Shown piece by piece: positions 25,791-36,729 of a stretch of 64,000 nucleotides of DNA. The stretch's first letter is position 1, and each line of letters opens with the position of its first letter. The position numbers and the translations under genes were made by a program. Location: NCBI GenBank assembly GCA_949752745.1, contig OX457026.1, forward strand, positions 30,008,116 to 30,072,115, read 5' to 3'. The stretch comes from Protula sp. h YS-2021. Lineage: Eukaryota; Annelida; Polychaeta; Sabellida; Serpulidae. The notes beneath the pieces are model-generated. The model searched no databases, was not told the origin of the DNA, and worked only from the letters and a program-made list of their open reading frames with translations.

Positions 25791-28700
25791 ATGACACATA
25801 ATGAGAAACGAGTTCACTGGGTCAAAGAGGGACTTATCGGACTCGGTGGTGAGCAACTGTTTTCTTTGTTGGGGGGATGCAATTTCGATCTGGCTACTAA
25901 AACGTGTGAAAAATCGTCTTAATTGGTATGAAAAAATTTAAAACCACAAACTTTAGTGTGTATGTTAACTTGCTCCTTTAATTAACATAAATTTAAATGA
26001 ACCTAAAACAAAGTACATTCTTCAGTTCAAATAGAGAAGTTGTAGAAGTTCTAAAAGGCACCTTATAATATGAGCAAATCTCATGTATTAAATGGATCGC
26101 TTTTATTATTTGGCGAGTGTCATATATTCAGCGGGTTTCTTATAGTTTCAGTGGTTGTCTTATATTTTCAGTGGGTCTTTTGTATTTTCAGTGGGTGTCT
26201 TATACGGGACGACAAGTGTCTGCGTCGGCCATCCGTTTGACACCATCAAAACGAAAATGCAGGCGCAGAAAGGGTTCGAAAGCGGTGGTATGGCCAAGAC
26301 GTTTGTGAAGACGATCCGAACCCAGGGGCCTATAGGACTGTACAGGTAAGTGACGTCACCTCGTGAAATGACAGAAATCACATCACTGTCATGTCGTAAA
26401 TGTCGTAAGTGACTTGATGGAGGACCAACGATTATAAACAAAGAAAAATTACAAGAGAGGAAACATCAACAACTAGCAGATATTGGCTTATTTTGAGTCA
26501 GCGTGAAAAAATAAGGGACGACTAAAAAAGAGTAACATTTTCGAAAGCGGTCAACACTATGTCTATGATGACTCGAAGTACGTCAATACACCTTACATGA
26601 CGTAACGTGAATTATCTATCTACACTTGCGTTCCGGTCAACATTGAAAAATTAATCGACCAATTAATCATACTGGTCACGTGTGTTGTAGAGGCTGCTGT
26701 CTCGCCATAAAGCGTGGGAGGATAGGGGAGGAGGTTATTGACTGGTCTCGTGTGTTGCAGGGGTTGGTCGTTCCGCTACAAGGCGGAACGATATGGGGGA
26801 TATGGGGGGGGGAGATAGGGGATTTATTAACTGGTCACGTCTGTTTTAGAGGCTACCGTTTCGCCGCAAGGCATGGGAGGATGGTGGGTTGGGGCGAGAG
26901 GGGGGTTTATTACCAGGTCACGTGTGTTGTAGTGTATTGACTGGTCACGTGTGGGAGAATGGGGGATGAGGGGGGTCACGTTTGTTGTAGAGGCTGTTTT
27001 CCCCCACAAGCCGTGGGTTGATGCGGGGGTGTGGGTAGGCGTTTATCGACTGGTCACGTATGTTGTAGTGGCTGCATCCTGCCGTAAGGCGTGGGGGGGA
27101 TGCGGGGCTGGGGGCAGGGGTTTATCGACTGGTCACGTATGTTGTAGTGGCTGCATCCTGCCGTAAGGCGTGGGGGGGATGCGGGGCTGGGGGCAGGGGT
27201 TTATCGACTGGTCACGTGTGTTGTAGAGGCTGCATCCCGCCCTTGTGGGGCTCGGGCATTTACAGATCCGTGCAGTTTGCCGTGTTTGAAGCAGCGTAAG
27301 TACGGTTTTATATGTGCATGTATCGTGCAGTATTGTGTAAGTTTCATGCGGCGTAAGTACATAGTGTGAGCACATCACGGTGTGAGTACAGCATGCTATA
27401 ACTGCGGCAGTGACGTCAGCATGCATGAGATGCACCATATAAGCACAGCCAGACCTGAGTAGAACGTTGCATAAGTACATTCTGGCATAAGTAAGAAAAG
27501 CGTGTGTTTGTTCGTAGAATGTCAACTCCTCGCATTTCATTATCTAGTGCCCTTAGTGTCATTTCAGTGGTTAACTTGACATCATTGCTTACACATTGTT
27601 ATTGTTGTGTCTGTGTGGTAGGTACACGGCGATGGACCACCCGGCATTCAGGACAGAACTCCCATGTACGGGACAGCTGCAGTCGTAAGTATTAAAAACT
27701 ACTGAAATCGGACCACCCTTGGGACCGGAAAAAAATGTGCCTTATTTCAGAGGTGGTCCCATTTGGGAGGTTTGGTCATTCTGGAGTAAAATGTTGTGGG
27801 TTGACCATAGATTAAACTTTGATGTCCAAACACAATGAAAGTAATATTCGTTTACAATAATGTCTCTTACGTCTCAACTGATTAACAATCTGTATGTTAT
27901 AGACACACACAATTTTGAATACTTTTGCGACTATATTTAGCAAACGAGTCCAATGTATATAGCTTCAAAAATTATCTACGCTAGATTGTCTAAACATAAC
28001 TTTTTACTTAGCATGAACAAATCTATCAATGCTAGTTTACTTTGACATAACTTTGATTTCACGGTAACAGTTTGCTGGGGCGGTAATATTGGCTTAAGGA
28101 TTATAATGTGCAAGAAGTGCTAAGAAGGAAGGCAATGAGTTTGTATATTGTCAGGTGCTATTGTTTAGACAATAGACAGCAAAATAAAGCCTCTTTCTGG
28201 TTACACACTTGTTACCATAATCCCCAGCAACAATATCCCAGACGGCAACATGCTAAGTGTTGTGAATAATGTGCCGCACAGATACAGTGATTTCCCTTCT
28301 GTCCGACAGTGGTCCGATCTCAGGCATTTTGAGTGCTCGGGAGCGAAAAAAGTGGCCCGAAGTGGTCCGTTCGAGGTAGTCCCAATTGGGAGTTTTCCTA
28401 ACCATTGAAGTCTATGGAACTTATTCGGGACCAAAAAAAATGTGCCCCATTTCAGAGGTGGTCCGATGTCGAGGTTCTGCTGTATAAGGAAATGAAACAC
28501 GGAAATAAATATGAGACGAGACGGGTCAATTGCGCAGCCTATGTTCCAAAGAAAGTTCTGTGTCTACCAAATATGTTCGATTGTCTTGCATATTTTAAAT
28601 GCATGAGGACGGCAAGAATTTTTGGGGGAATTAATCGATATGTAGATTAATTTCGGAGTAGGTGCTAGCCCTCGCTGATCGCCTGCATTTTACCATCTGT

Positions 28701-31700
28701 TCCTTTGCCATTTTCACTTTTTCTTGTAACCAAATGTGACATTGTGCGCACAATGCGAATGTGCACTCTGGCATTGTGACGTCACGTGTGTTGCCTTGGA
28801 GACACAAACATATCGACCAATCACATGTCCGTATTATCTGAATTGAAGCGACGAGAAAAGACCCAATCATGTGGCCAGCAAACGTTTATTTGAAATCCAC
28901 AAAATTGGAATGTATTCGAATTTCTTTTCGCTACGAAAGTCATTCGCAGTGATTTAAAAAACGAGTTTGAGAAATGTTTGCCGATTTACGTCTTTGTGTT
29001 ACAGTCGCGTGATATTGGCGGGTATGCTGGCGTCGACATCACGAGCCATCATTGAAACTCCGTTGGAGTATGCCAAGGTAAAATAGCAACAAAAAAAAAC
29101 TCATACCTGATACTGTAGACAGGACGTGCTTTTGTATGCATCAGGCATCATTTTTAATTCCGGAAATTTCCGACATTCCGGACATTTTAAGGTCAAAAAG
29201 GCTTGCTCATACTTGCCGAAAAGTTTTAAAGTTGAAGCCGCTGTAATAATATGCATTGACATGTGCTTAGAAAGTTTCAAGCGTAGCTATTTTAGTTCTT
29301 TAGTTTGCAAAATTTTCCATTGGGGTGCGGTTGGAGGGAGAGGGGGCTTGGTCCCATGGTGTTGAGACATCAACCTGGTCGTTTGCTTTGAAGGGTTTTG
29401 ACAGAGTCAGGGACACTCACCATTGGGGAGGAGGCATGGCTCCAGGGTGCCTGGGTGTTGAGACGATCACCCTGGTCGTTTACTTCGAAGGGTTTTGACA
29501 GAGACTGTGATACTCGCCATTGCAAGTCGATGTTGTTTTCCAAGACGGTTGTCGAAAAATCAATAAGAGATAACGACACCATCACTTGATAACGACATGC
29601 ATCACTTGTTTCTTTCGATGTGCTCGTGTATTTTGTGTACTTTATATGCTTTGTAGATCAGAAGACAAACGCAACAAACCTGGGAATTCCGTGGACTTTA
29701 TACGGTGGGTTTAAGTATATTTCTGTAAATAACCACCCCCCTCCCTCCCTTAAAAGTAATAAATAAGTAAATAATAATGCATAAAGAAGTTTAAAAAATG
29801 AAAAAATAATGCATCAGTTAATTAATTAATAGGAAAATAAACCTGAAAAAAATTAGTAAGTAATAAAAACAAATAAATAAATGAATAAAACCGGTTACCC
29901 CAGCGATGATCCAAAACTTGTTTTTTTTTTTTTTCTTATTTGTCTTATGTTTATTTTATCTCTTAATGGGTTTTGGCATATTTTTTTTTTGCTTGTAGGA
30001 CAAAAAATCCCCTAACAACTACGGTCTGTTTCAGGGTTTTGGCATCACGTGGGCTCGTACGCTAGGCTTGATGACGTCATACTTCATCCTAGTTGACAGC
30101 GGGCGGCGGCATTTCCCCGACCAGTTCAGCAGACCTCTCCTCGGTCCCTTCATGACTTCCGGTTTGGCCGCCACGCTAGCCTGGTGGTTGGTGTGGCCGC
30201 TGGAGTACATGAAAGCACAGGTGCAAGGCAACTACGGCAAGTGAGTGAGGGAGAGTGGGAGAGAATGAGGGAGGGAGTTGAGGGTGCGAGAGTCGGAGAG
30301 AATGAGGGAGGGAGTTGAGGGTGGGAGAGTGGGAGAGAATGAGGGAGGGCGTTGAGGGTGGGAGAGTCGGAGAGAATGAGGGAGGGAGTTGAGAGTGGGA
30401 GAGTGGGAGAGAATGAGGGAGGGAGTTGAGGGTGGGAGAGTGGGAGAGAATGAGGGAGGGAGTTGAGGGTGGGAGAGAATGAGGGAGGGAGTTGAGGGTG
30501 GGAGAGTGGGAGAGAATGAGGGAGGGAGTTGAGGGTGGGAGGGTGGGAGAGAATGAGGGAGGGAGTTGAGGGTGGGAGAGTCGGAGAGAATGAGGGAGGG
30601 AGTTGAGGGTGGGAGAGTGGGAGAGAATGAGGGAGGGAGTTGAGAGTGGGAGAGTCGGAGAGAATGAGGGAGGGAGTTGAGGGTGGGAGAGTCGGAGAGA
30701 ATGAGGGAGGGAGTTGAGGGTGGAAGAGTGGGAGAGATTGAGGGTGGGAGAGTCGGAGAGAATGAGGGAGGGGAGACCTGGCCTGGTGGTTGGTGTGGCT
30801 TGTGGAATAGATGAGAGGCACAGGCGCGGGGCGACTATTGCAGGTGAGTGAAGGGGTGGGAGGAGGTTGGGAGGGAGGAGAGCTGGTGGCTGATCTTTGG
30901 GAGGGAGGGTGGGAGAGAATGAGAGGGAGGAGGATGAGAGGACCTTAGGCTGGTGGTCGGTGTGGCCGCTGGAATAGATGCAGTTGCGGGGCAACTATGG
31001 CAGGTGAGTGAGGGGAGGGGGGAGGGGGTGGGAGGGAGGACTGTGGGCTGGTGACTGATCTGTGGAGTGAATTTGCGTGGCAGGTGTCTTGTGACTTGTA
31101 CAGTAAATTACCTCAACTTTCTGCACCACGCTTAAATGTTCATCATACAGATGCGACGACGATTTGAAGCCGATAGTCTTCACTAATCAGACGTTTTTCA
31201 CATTATAGAGGTGTTCACCAACGGAGGCTTTACAGCATTTGCACCCGCAATTATCCCCCGTGTAACGGAGCGGTATGGTTATGAGGTTATCCGTCTGTCT
31301 GCATGCGTGGCCGGGTTATATCTCCGCAACTATAGGTCGGAATGTTTTGAAGTTGTACGCACGGATAAAACAAATGAAATATTTTGAGCGTCGTGTTGTT
31401 AATCGGATTCATGGAATAATGACAAAATGAATGATTTTTTTTATTTATTTATTTTTTTTTATTATTGAAAAATCTGGCATACGGATAAATATTTATGTTC
31501 GGATTCATTAAAAATGATCAAAATGACAGCATTTTGAAATTTGGTAAAACTTCGCGTTGATTTTCCGCCGTTTGATGGAGGGATATAGTTATCCATCCGT
31601 CTGTCTGCCCGCATGCTGCACGGACTATATCTCGAAAGTGTGAGTTGGATTGTTACAAAATTTAGCACACAGATAGAGCTCATATTGAAGGTGTGCAACG

Positions 31701-32451
31701 TCGTATATTGGTTCGGATTCATAAAGTGACAGATTTTTCTCGATTATTGGAACTTAACGTATTTTAGACGTCGTTTCCACGCTGGATCTCCAAAAGTATC
31801 AATCGGATTTTGTTGAAATGTGACATACGGTTCGTGCACATATTGAAGGTGTGCAAGTTCGTCCTTTTGTTCGGAGTCATGTAAAATTGTCAAAAAGAGA
31901 GTATTTTGAAATTAGGCAAAACTTCGCGTTCTAATATATTTTTGTTCGCGTAATGAGATGTGTCGTCGAGGCTGTGTCTCCAAAACTATTCAACGGATTT
32001 TTTTTTTTTAATTTCACACATGGATATTGAAAGTTGCCAAATTAACTGTGTTTTTTTTTTAAATATAAAACTTGGCTTTTGTCGAAATTTAAAAACGCAA
32101 AACTGTTAGAATTGTGAAGAACGTGATGGAAATGGCAGTGTTATGGCACGTTGCAAACCGGCTTTAGCACCGATTTCATGGGTCATCCGCACTACACGGA
32201 ACATCGTTCTCTCTTTGGGGCTCTGGTTTATACTGCTGAGGGGATAACCGTTTTTTGTTTTTCTCTGCAGGCCGATGCCTGTGAAGGAGCGCCTGTTACA
32301 CGTGATGAGGGAACGGGGCGGTTTCTTCGCCCTCTACCGCGGCATAGGGCCCGGCACCATTCGGAGCTTCCTTAGCAACGGCGCCAGCATGGTTGTCATG
32401 GTGTACGCGCAGCGGAAAGTCTCCGAATGGGGGCTCCGAGACAAGAAATAA
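25791..32451 (+). CDS. Mitochondrial carrier (SLC25 family), eight coding exons, complete
   Basis: Predicted solute carrier of the inner mitochondrial membrane; the transported substrate cannot be told from the sequence. Exons: 25791-25848, 26192-26345, 27227-27295, 27622-27684, 29005-29077, 29657-29704, 30035-30240, 32271-32451. All introns are GT-AG and the phases match at every join, giving 852 nt or 283 codons plus TAA, close to the ~300 residues usual for the family. The threefold repeat is clear from its PX[D/E]XX[K/R] signatures: GHPFDTIKTKMQ (exon 2), ETPLEYAKIRRQ (exons 5-6) and WPLEYMKAQVQ (exon 7). The repeat-associated 'GPIGLYRG' and 'GFFALYRGIGPG' segments are also present. It begins MTHNEKRVHWVKEG; six membrane helices are expected from the family. 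Several splice sites sit inside minisatellites made of copies of themselves (see separate entries). The introns also hold a mariner-like MITE and other repeats. Member identity is open, and I do not assign an SLC25 number. Confidence 0.93.
26121..26205 (+). repeat. 20-bp tandem repeat of the exon 2 splice acceptor (x4)
   Basis: Four units in exact 20-bp register, consensus TATATTTTCAGTGGGTGTCT, start at 26121, 26141, 26161 and 26181. The last unit contains the acceptor that keeps the carrier frame (AG at 26190-26191) and the first bases of exon 2. The three upstream units each carry a TTCAG decoy. Confidence 0.9.
26668..27232 (+). repeat. Minisatellite of exon 3 acceptor copies
   Basis: Units contain 'actggtcacgtgtgttgtag|aggctgc' plus a G-rich tail; the last three are spaced about 79 bp apart. 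About eight degenerate copies precede the true exon 3 (27227), at about 26671, 26741, 26830, 26914, 26941, 26976, 27050 and 27129. Most keep the TTGTAG|AGGCTG junction, so each includes a decoy 3' splice site and the first exon bases. Each unit also holds a TCACGTG E-box-like core. Confidence 0.9.
27290..27500 (+). repeat. Degenerate copies of the exon 3 donor
   Basis: The true donor GCAGC|GTAAGTAC (27296) is followed by GCGGC|GTAAGTAC at 27353 and weaker relatives (GTGTGAGTAC near 27380, GCATAAGTAC near 27470, GCATAAGTAAG near 27485). Spacing is irregular, with the first interval 57 bp. Confidence 0.65.
27691..28486. mobile_element. Mariner/Tigger-like MITE in SLC25 intron 4
   Basis: The right end, as complement, reads TACAGCAGAACCTCGACATC followed by GGACCACCTCTGAAAT. 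The left end carries a diverged ATCGGACCACCC block, and both sides share 'ggaccggaaaaaaatgtgcc'-type sequence. A TA dinucleotide flanks the right end, as expected for Tc1/mariner. No transposase is seen. Confidence 0.6.
29345..29585 (+). repeat. Two-copy ~107-bp tandem repeat in SLC25 intron 5
   Basis: Shared blocks: 'tggtcgttt', 'gaagggttttgacagag', 'cacc(gcc)attg'. Confidence 0.75.
29740..30000. repeat. Low-complexity (AATA)n / T-tract in SLC25 intron 6
   Basis: AATAAATAA-type repeats followed by T-tracts. Non-coding. Confidence 0.7.
30241..30775 (+). repeat. 37-bp polypurine minisatellite abutting the exon 7 donor
   Basis: About 13 units of 37 bp, built of 'gagaatgagggagggagttg' plus 'agggtgggagagtggga', start immediately at the GTGAGTGAGGGAG donor of exon 7. 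The plus strand is almost pure purine, so triplex (H-DNA) formation is possible. The 223- and 272-residue Pro/Ser/Leu frames on the other strand are artefacts. Confidence 0.95.
30772..31020 (+). repeat. Two extra copies of the exon 7 3' end plus its donor
   Basis: At about 30775-30850 and 30948-31010 the intron repeats the last ~65 bases of exon 7 ('ctggtggttggtgtgg', 'gggcaactatggcag') followed by GTGAGTGA, with G-rich filler between. Both copies carry substitutions and stops (for example GGAATAGATG in place of the GGAGTACATG of the exon), so they are dead exon fragments. Confidence 0.88.
31230..32110 (+). repeat. Degenerate tandem repeat in SLC25 intron 7
   Basis: Three to four diverged units contain 'ccgtctgtctgc', 'tatctccgcaactat', 'cggattttgttgaaat' and 'tattgaaggtgtgcaa'. 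Non-coding. Confidence 0.7.
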
Positions 32452-32552
32452 GGGTGCCAGTGTGCGGCTTCTTTGAGAAACCCGTTTGGGGGTTTTCCAT
32501 GGGTATGGAAAAGACCCAGACTTTGTCATTTGGCAACTATTGTTAAAAAAGA

Positions 32553-32558
32553 AATAAA
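32553..32558 (+). terminator. Poly(A) signal of the SLC25 gene
   Basis: AATAAA about 100 bases after the stop codon. Confidence 0.75.
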
Positions 32559-32611
32559 ATGTTATATAGTCTAAACTTTAGCCAAGTTGAAATGCTACAA
32601 AAGTATTATTA

Positions 32612-32748
32612 GTTGGTAGCTGAATATTTTAAGTGTGTATCTGAAAGATAGAAAGAGAAAATTGAGGACTTACTTCCTGGGTTGGTAGCGGAAGATTTTA
32701 AATGCGTATCTGAAAGATAGAAAGAGAAAAGTGAAGACTTACTCCCAT
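32612..32748 (+). repeat. 69-bp tandem repeat x2
   Basis: Two copies contain 'gtatctgaaagatagaaaga' just downstream of the carrier gene. Confidence 0.9.
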
Positions 32749-32829
32749 CAAGCGATGAGAACATTCCATTTCGTTCACTCTGTATCCGTTTGATGGTCTG
32801 CACATTTAGTTCCGTCCCTGAAGTCACGT

Positions 32830-33700
32830 GATCTGTCTAGGTGTGCTCAATACTCTGACCATATTGCTTACAGCTAAAGTGTTCAGATTATTTACTTGCT
32901 GCCTTCGTATATAGTATCTTAACAACCCCCTCCCCCCTCCATTGTGTATTTATAGAAAGGTTTTATAGAACACTGGCAATTTCTGTGATATGTTTGTGAA
33001 TTGACACATTGAACGCTTTTTAGGTCACATGAGATTTGTTATGGCACACGTTTTGGCCAAGTTATTTCATTCGCAATAAGACAATGACGCCCGTCCGCCA
33101 TCTTTCCATCCCACCACCACCACCCTCCAGCCTGAGTCTTTGGTAAGGAGAGTTATTTGGCGATATGTGAGGGTCTGCAGCACGAGCAGGTTTACAGCTA
33201 CATACAGCACACACAGCACAGGCTCCTGTGTGAATTAAGAACCCGGTAGAAAGCAATGAGATCATGCTGGTGTGTATATTATGGTGAGGGAGAAAGGGGA
33301 GGGGGGGGGGGTAATGTGTTCACAGTAATACAGGAAGAATGGCAGCTGGAAAATATGTGATCTGTTGCAATGCATTGGTGTCAGGTACACTTGCCGTTCT
33401 AGTTTTGTAAAGAAGAAATTTCTATATTCTGGCATATATTGCCATAACCAATATAACGCAAAAACATATAACTGAATGCTCAGAAAGTCAGAATTATAAT
33501 CTGTTTATTTGTTTTACCTGATCTATAAAATGGTAGTGCTAACTGTTGAACAGGCTTTTTTATATCTATGGATATTTATGCAATGTTTTGAATACTTGGT
33601 GACGGTGTGTTTTGAATACATAAAAATATGTAAATGATACTATTTATTCTCATTAAAGATCTGGTTAAATGGTATTTTATGAGTCTTGCCATACGAGGTT
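32830..33700. other. No recognised gene
   Basis: A G-run lies near 33299-33312; nothing else is supported. Confidence 0.5.
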
Positions 33701-33704
33701 ATTA

Positions 33705-34345
33705 GTCCCCCGCCGCTGCGTAGCGCGGTTTGGGCGAATATAGTTTTCGGGTCCGTCTGTCTGTCTGTCGACACTTTTTTGTTAGCACACTCAAGCCAAC
33801 ATTTCTTGATCGATTGTCAAAATATTTCACATATGGGTGCTAACAAGAGTTGGTATTGTAAATGAGCCAGGTCGGCTCAAGGACATTGACCCAGCTGGAC
33901 TTTAAAAATTTGTACAGTCCTTGAGGACTTGAGTGAGTTTGTTAACACACTTAAGCCAACATTACTTAATCGATTGTCGAAATATTTTACGTATAGGTAA
34001 TATGGGTGCTAACAACTGTCAGTATTGTAAATGAGCCACATCGGCCCGAGGACATTGGCCAAGCTGGACTTTAAAAATTCGCAAAATCTTTGAGCACTTG
34101 AGTGAGTTTGTTAACACACTCAAGTCTACATTTCTTGATCGATTGGCGAAATATTTTACAAATAGGTAGTATGGTTGCTAACGAGAGTTTGTATTGTAAA
34201 TGAGCTACGTCGGCCCGAGGTCATTGGTCCAGCTGGGGTTTAAAAATTCACCAATATGATACGAATTGCTTAAGGGTTGTAGTCCAACCTAACAAAATCA
34301 AATACTGGGATTGTACGCCGGCGGGGGACATAGTCAGTTTCGCGG
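33705..34345 (+). repeat. Tandem repeat, ~160-170-bp unit x3
   Basis: Units start near 33781, 33940 and 34111 and contain 'gttaacacactcaagccaac', 'tgatcgattgtcgaaatatt' and 'attgtaaatgagcca'. The array is preceded by 'cgtctgtctgtctgtcg'. Confidence 0.85.
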
Positions 34346-34374
34346 ACCTACTTGTTTCGTTTTAATTTCAGAGA

Positions 34375-35735
34375 GTGTTTCTAATTATTTTGTTTCCCCC
34401 GTTGAGGGGATACATTTGTGTTTGTCCTTCTTTTGTATGTATGTAGTGTGTGAGTTTGTTGTAGACACTTGATTTTGCTAACACGACAACTCAGAAGGGA
34501 ACGTGAATCAAACTTGGTGGAATTATGCCTTGGATTCGACCGTCGGTTGGGATTGTATTTGACATATATTGGACATCGCGACATGGTAATACGTCGAAAC
34601 GTGATAGTTGCGTCATTACGTTAACGTCAGATGACGTTAAAAAATGCTGCGGACGACAAATCGGATCAGCTTCACATTTGGTGGGATTATGCCAGGGGTG
34701 GGACTGCCGGTTGCTATTGGCAACGTACATTGCACCACGCCTGACGTCTTATGACATCAAAACGTATTGCAAACTCGCGCCTTGCCCGCTTCTATGAATT
34801 TCAGCGAAGGAGGTTCGGTAGCACCCCTGGGGTTTGGGGCTTGATGAGTGGCGAGGGGGGGAGCGGTTGGGGTTACCTTTGCTAACCAGTGCCAAGTTAT
34901 CGCGGTTGGGTGGACATAACATGACACAGAATTTTCTGTGCGCTCATTTTTTGTTCCCTTCGGTTATTGATCCGCTTCTGGAGAAACACGTGTTATTGTC
35001 AATATTGCCATTGGACAAGTACATAGGACATTGCTACTCACGCTTCTGCAGCAAAGTAAGCATCTGCTGTCACGTGCTATGGCAAGCGCCTCACCATGTT
35101 GGCACCAAAATGTCCCCTCTCTGCCCCCCCCCCCCCCCACCACCGAGGTGAGGCATCTGTTGTGTAATTATGAATCTGCCTTTGCAATGTTTTTTTTTTT
35201 TTTTTTTTTTTGCTGAGGAAACAGACCGATACCGTGAAAGGCGTCAAAGGGTTAGGGTTACGTTCAGATGGGGGGATGGGGGGGGGGGGGGGGGGTTGAC
35301 GGTAAGCAAAGCAAAAAAAAAAAAAAAAATCGCTGAAGTAGGGTATTGCCGATATAGCGACGCGTAAAAAACGTACAGTAAAACCTGCCTGTCCATGACC
35401 GCCTCAAAGATCCTAATAAAAAACATACAGTAAAACCTGTTTGGTGACCCCTGTCCAGACCCGGATAAAAGGGCTTACAGTAAAAACTGTTTGCAGCTAC
35501 TACCTTCTAGACGCAGACTTAAAAGACGTAGAACATAAGCCCAGTTTATAGTGCTCACTTCCACATTGCTACATCTGCACCTGGACGTAAATAGAAATTG
35601 AGGATGTCGGGGAAACATTTGTATTAGTTTACAAAAACAAAACGTCAATGGCTGGCTAATAAAACAGCTTGACATGTTCGGGCACACTTGGTTGTTGTGC
35701 ACTGGCCGCTCTAGTGTTTTAATTAAAATTACATT
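34375..35735 (+). repeat. Long dispersed repeat R1, copy 2
   Basis: Homologous to 21100-22165. It includes C- and G-homopolymer runs (35126-35139, about 35272-35296) and two to three 'acagtaaaacctg' sub-repeats at 35372-35490. Confidence 0.65.
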
Positions 35736-35739
35736 CTTT

Positions 35740-36535
35740 TAGTCTTGTGAACCTTTAGTAGTGATTTTAAGGGATTTGCAAAGATGTTTTCATTCATTAC
35801 ACTCATTATTTTGTTCCTGAGGTCAGTTGTTTTTCAAATTTATTTATATATTTTTCAAAATTGTCTAAATGTTCTTTACTGATATTTTGTTGTTTGAATC
35901 TCGTTATTTATTTCTTTATTTTCTGGATAAATGTTTATGTTTATGTACCGGGGTGGTCTTTTATAAAAGCAAAACAAAAGCAACTGGTTTATAATTTGTT
36001 ACTTTACATATCATACAGTTTTATTGTCACTGTGGAAAAAAGAAGAAAAATTAAAAGTGAAGAATTGTCTTCGTGTTTTTTTTTCTATTAATAATTAAAA
36101 ATATACGCCTCTGCCCGCCTCTCCCCACTTTAGGGTATAACACGCCTCTAAGTGGGTCCTTTATTCTTTCCGTCTGTAATCACTGGGATGCTGAGTATTA
36201 CCCGGGCATTTATTTTGTCTTTCATCCTTGTAAAATGAAAATGTCTGACGTACATGTTCAAATATTTTTGCACTTTTACCTTTTTTTCCATTTTAGTTCC
36301 TTTTTTGGGGGGGGCGGGGCGTAGGGGGTGGGGATTATCAAATTAAGGTCAGCAGTTTTGATCAATTTTGATGAACTAAGAGGACCCGCTTTCTGAAACT
36401 TGACACAGTGAAAATGCATACAGAGTAGATGGGTGACGTCATATTTTTAGCCTAGCCGACCTTCGTGTGCAGGAATGTTCTCAGACAGTCCTCTACACAG
36501 CCAGCTTTTGCCAAACGTAAGGAAATACAAGAAAA
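35740..36535. other. No recognised feature
   Basis: AT-rich sequence with T- and G-runs. No coding support. Confidence 0.5.
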
Positions 36536-36540
36536 TCCTA

Positions 36541-36610
36541 CTCTTAAACAATTCTGGTCCCATTGTCTTGAAATTTTACAGGAATGTTCCCTTGAATTTC
36601 TTGCATAAGG

Positions 36611-36655
<45 letters not shown>

Positions 36656-36728
36656 TCCTGATGCAAGAATTTCAAGCTAACATTCCTGTAAAATTTCAAG
36701 ACAATGGGACCAGAATTGTTTAAGAGTG
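36541..36728. repeat. Near-perfect hairpin: ~72-bp arms around an (AT)n loop
   Basis: The left arm (36543-36614) and right arm (36652-36726) are inverted copies; both contain 'aacaattctggtcccattgt', 'cttgaaattttacaggaatg' and 'tt...ttgaa'. They differ at only a few positions and are separated by about 40 bases of AT repeat. The arm sequence is related to the repeats at 10480-10740 and 19500-19760. Confidence 0.95.
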
Positions 36729-36729
36729 A

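Noticed and set aside
26668..27240. CRISPR-like interpretation of the regularly spaced units
   Set aside because: Units are fully tandem with no unique spacers, in an animal intron, and clearly derived from the adjacent splice site.
30150..30994. Minus-strand open frames of 223 and 272 residues rich in Pro/Ser/Leu
   Set aside because: They are the antisense translation of the 37-bp polypurine minisatellite and exon 7 fragments; pure repeat periodicity, no start context or splice evidence.
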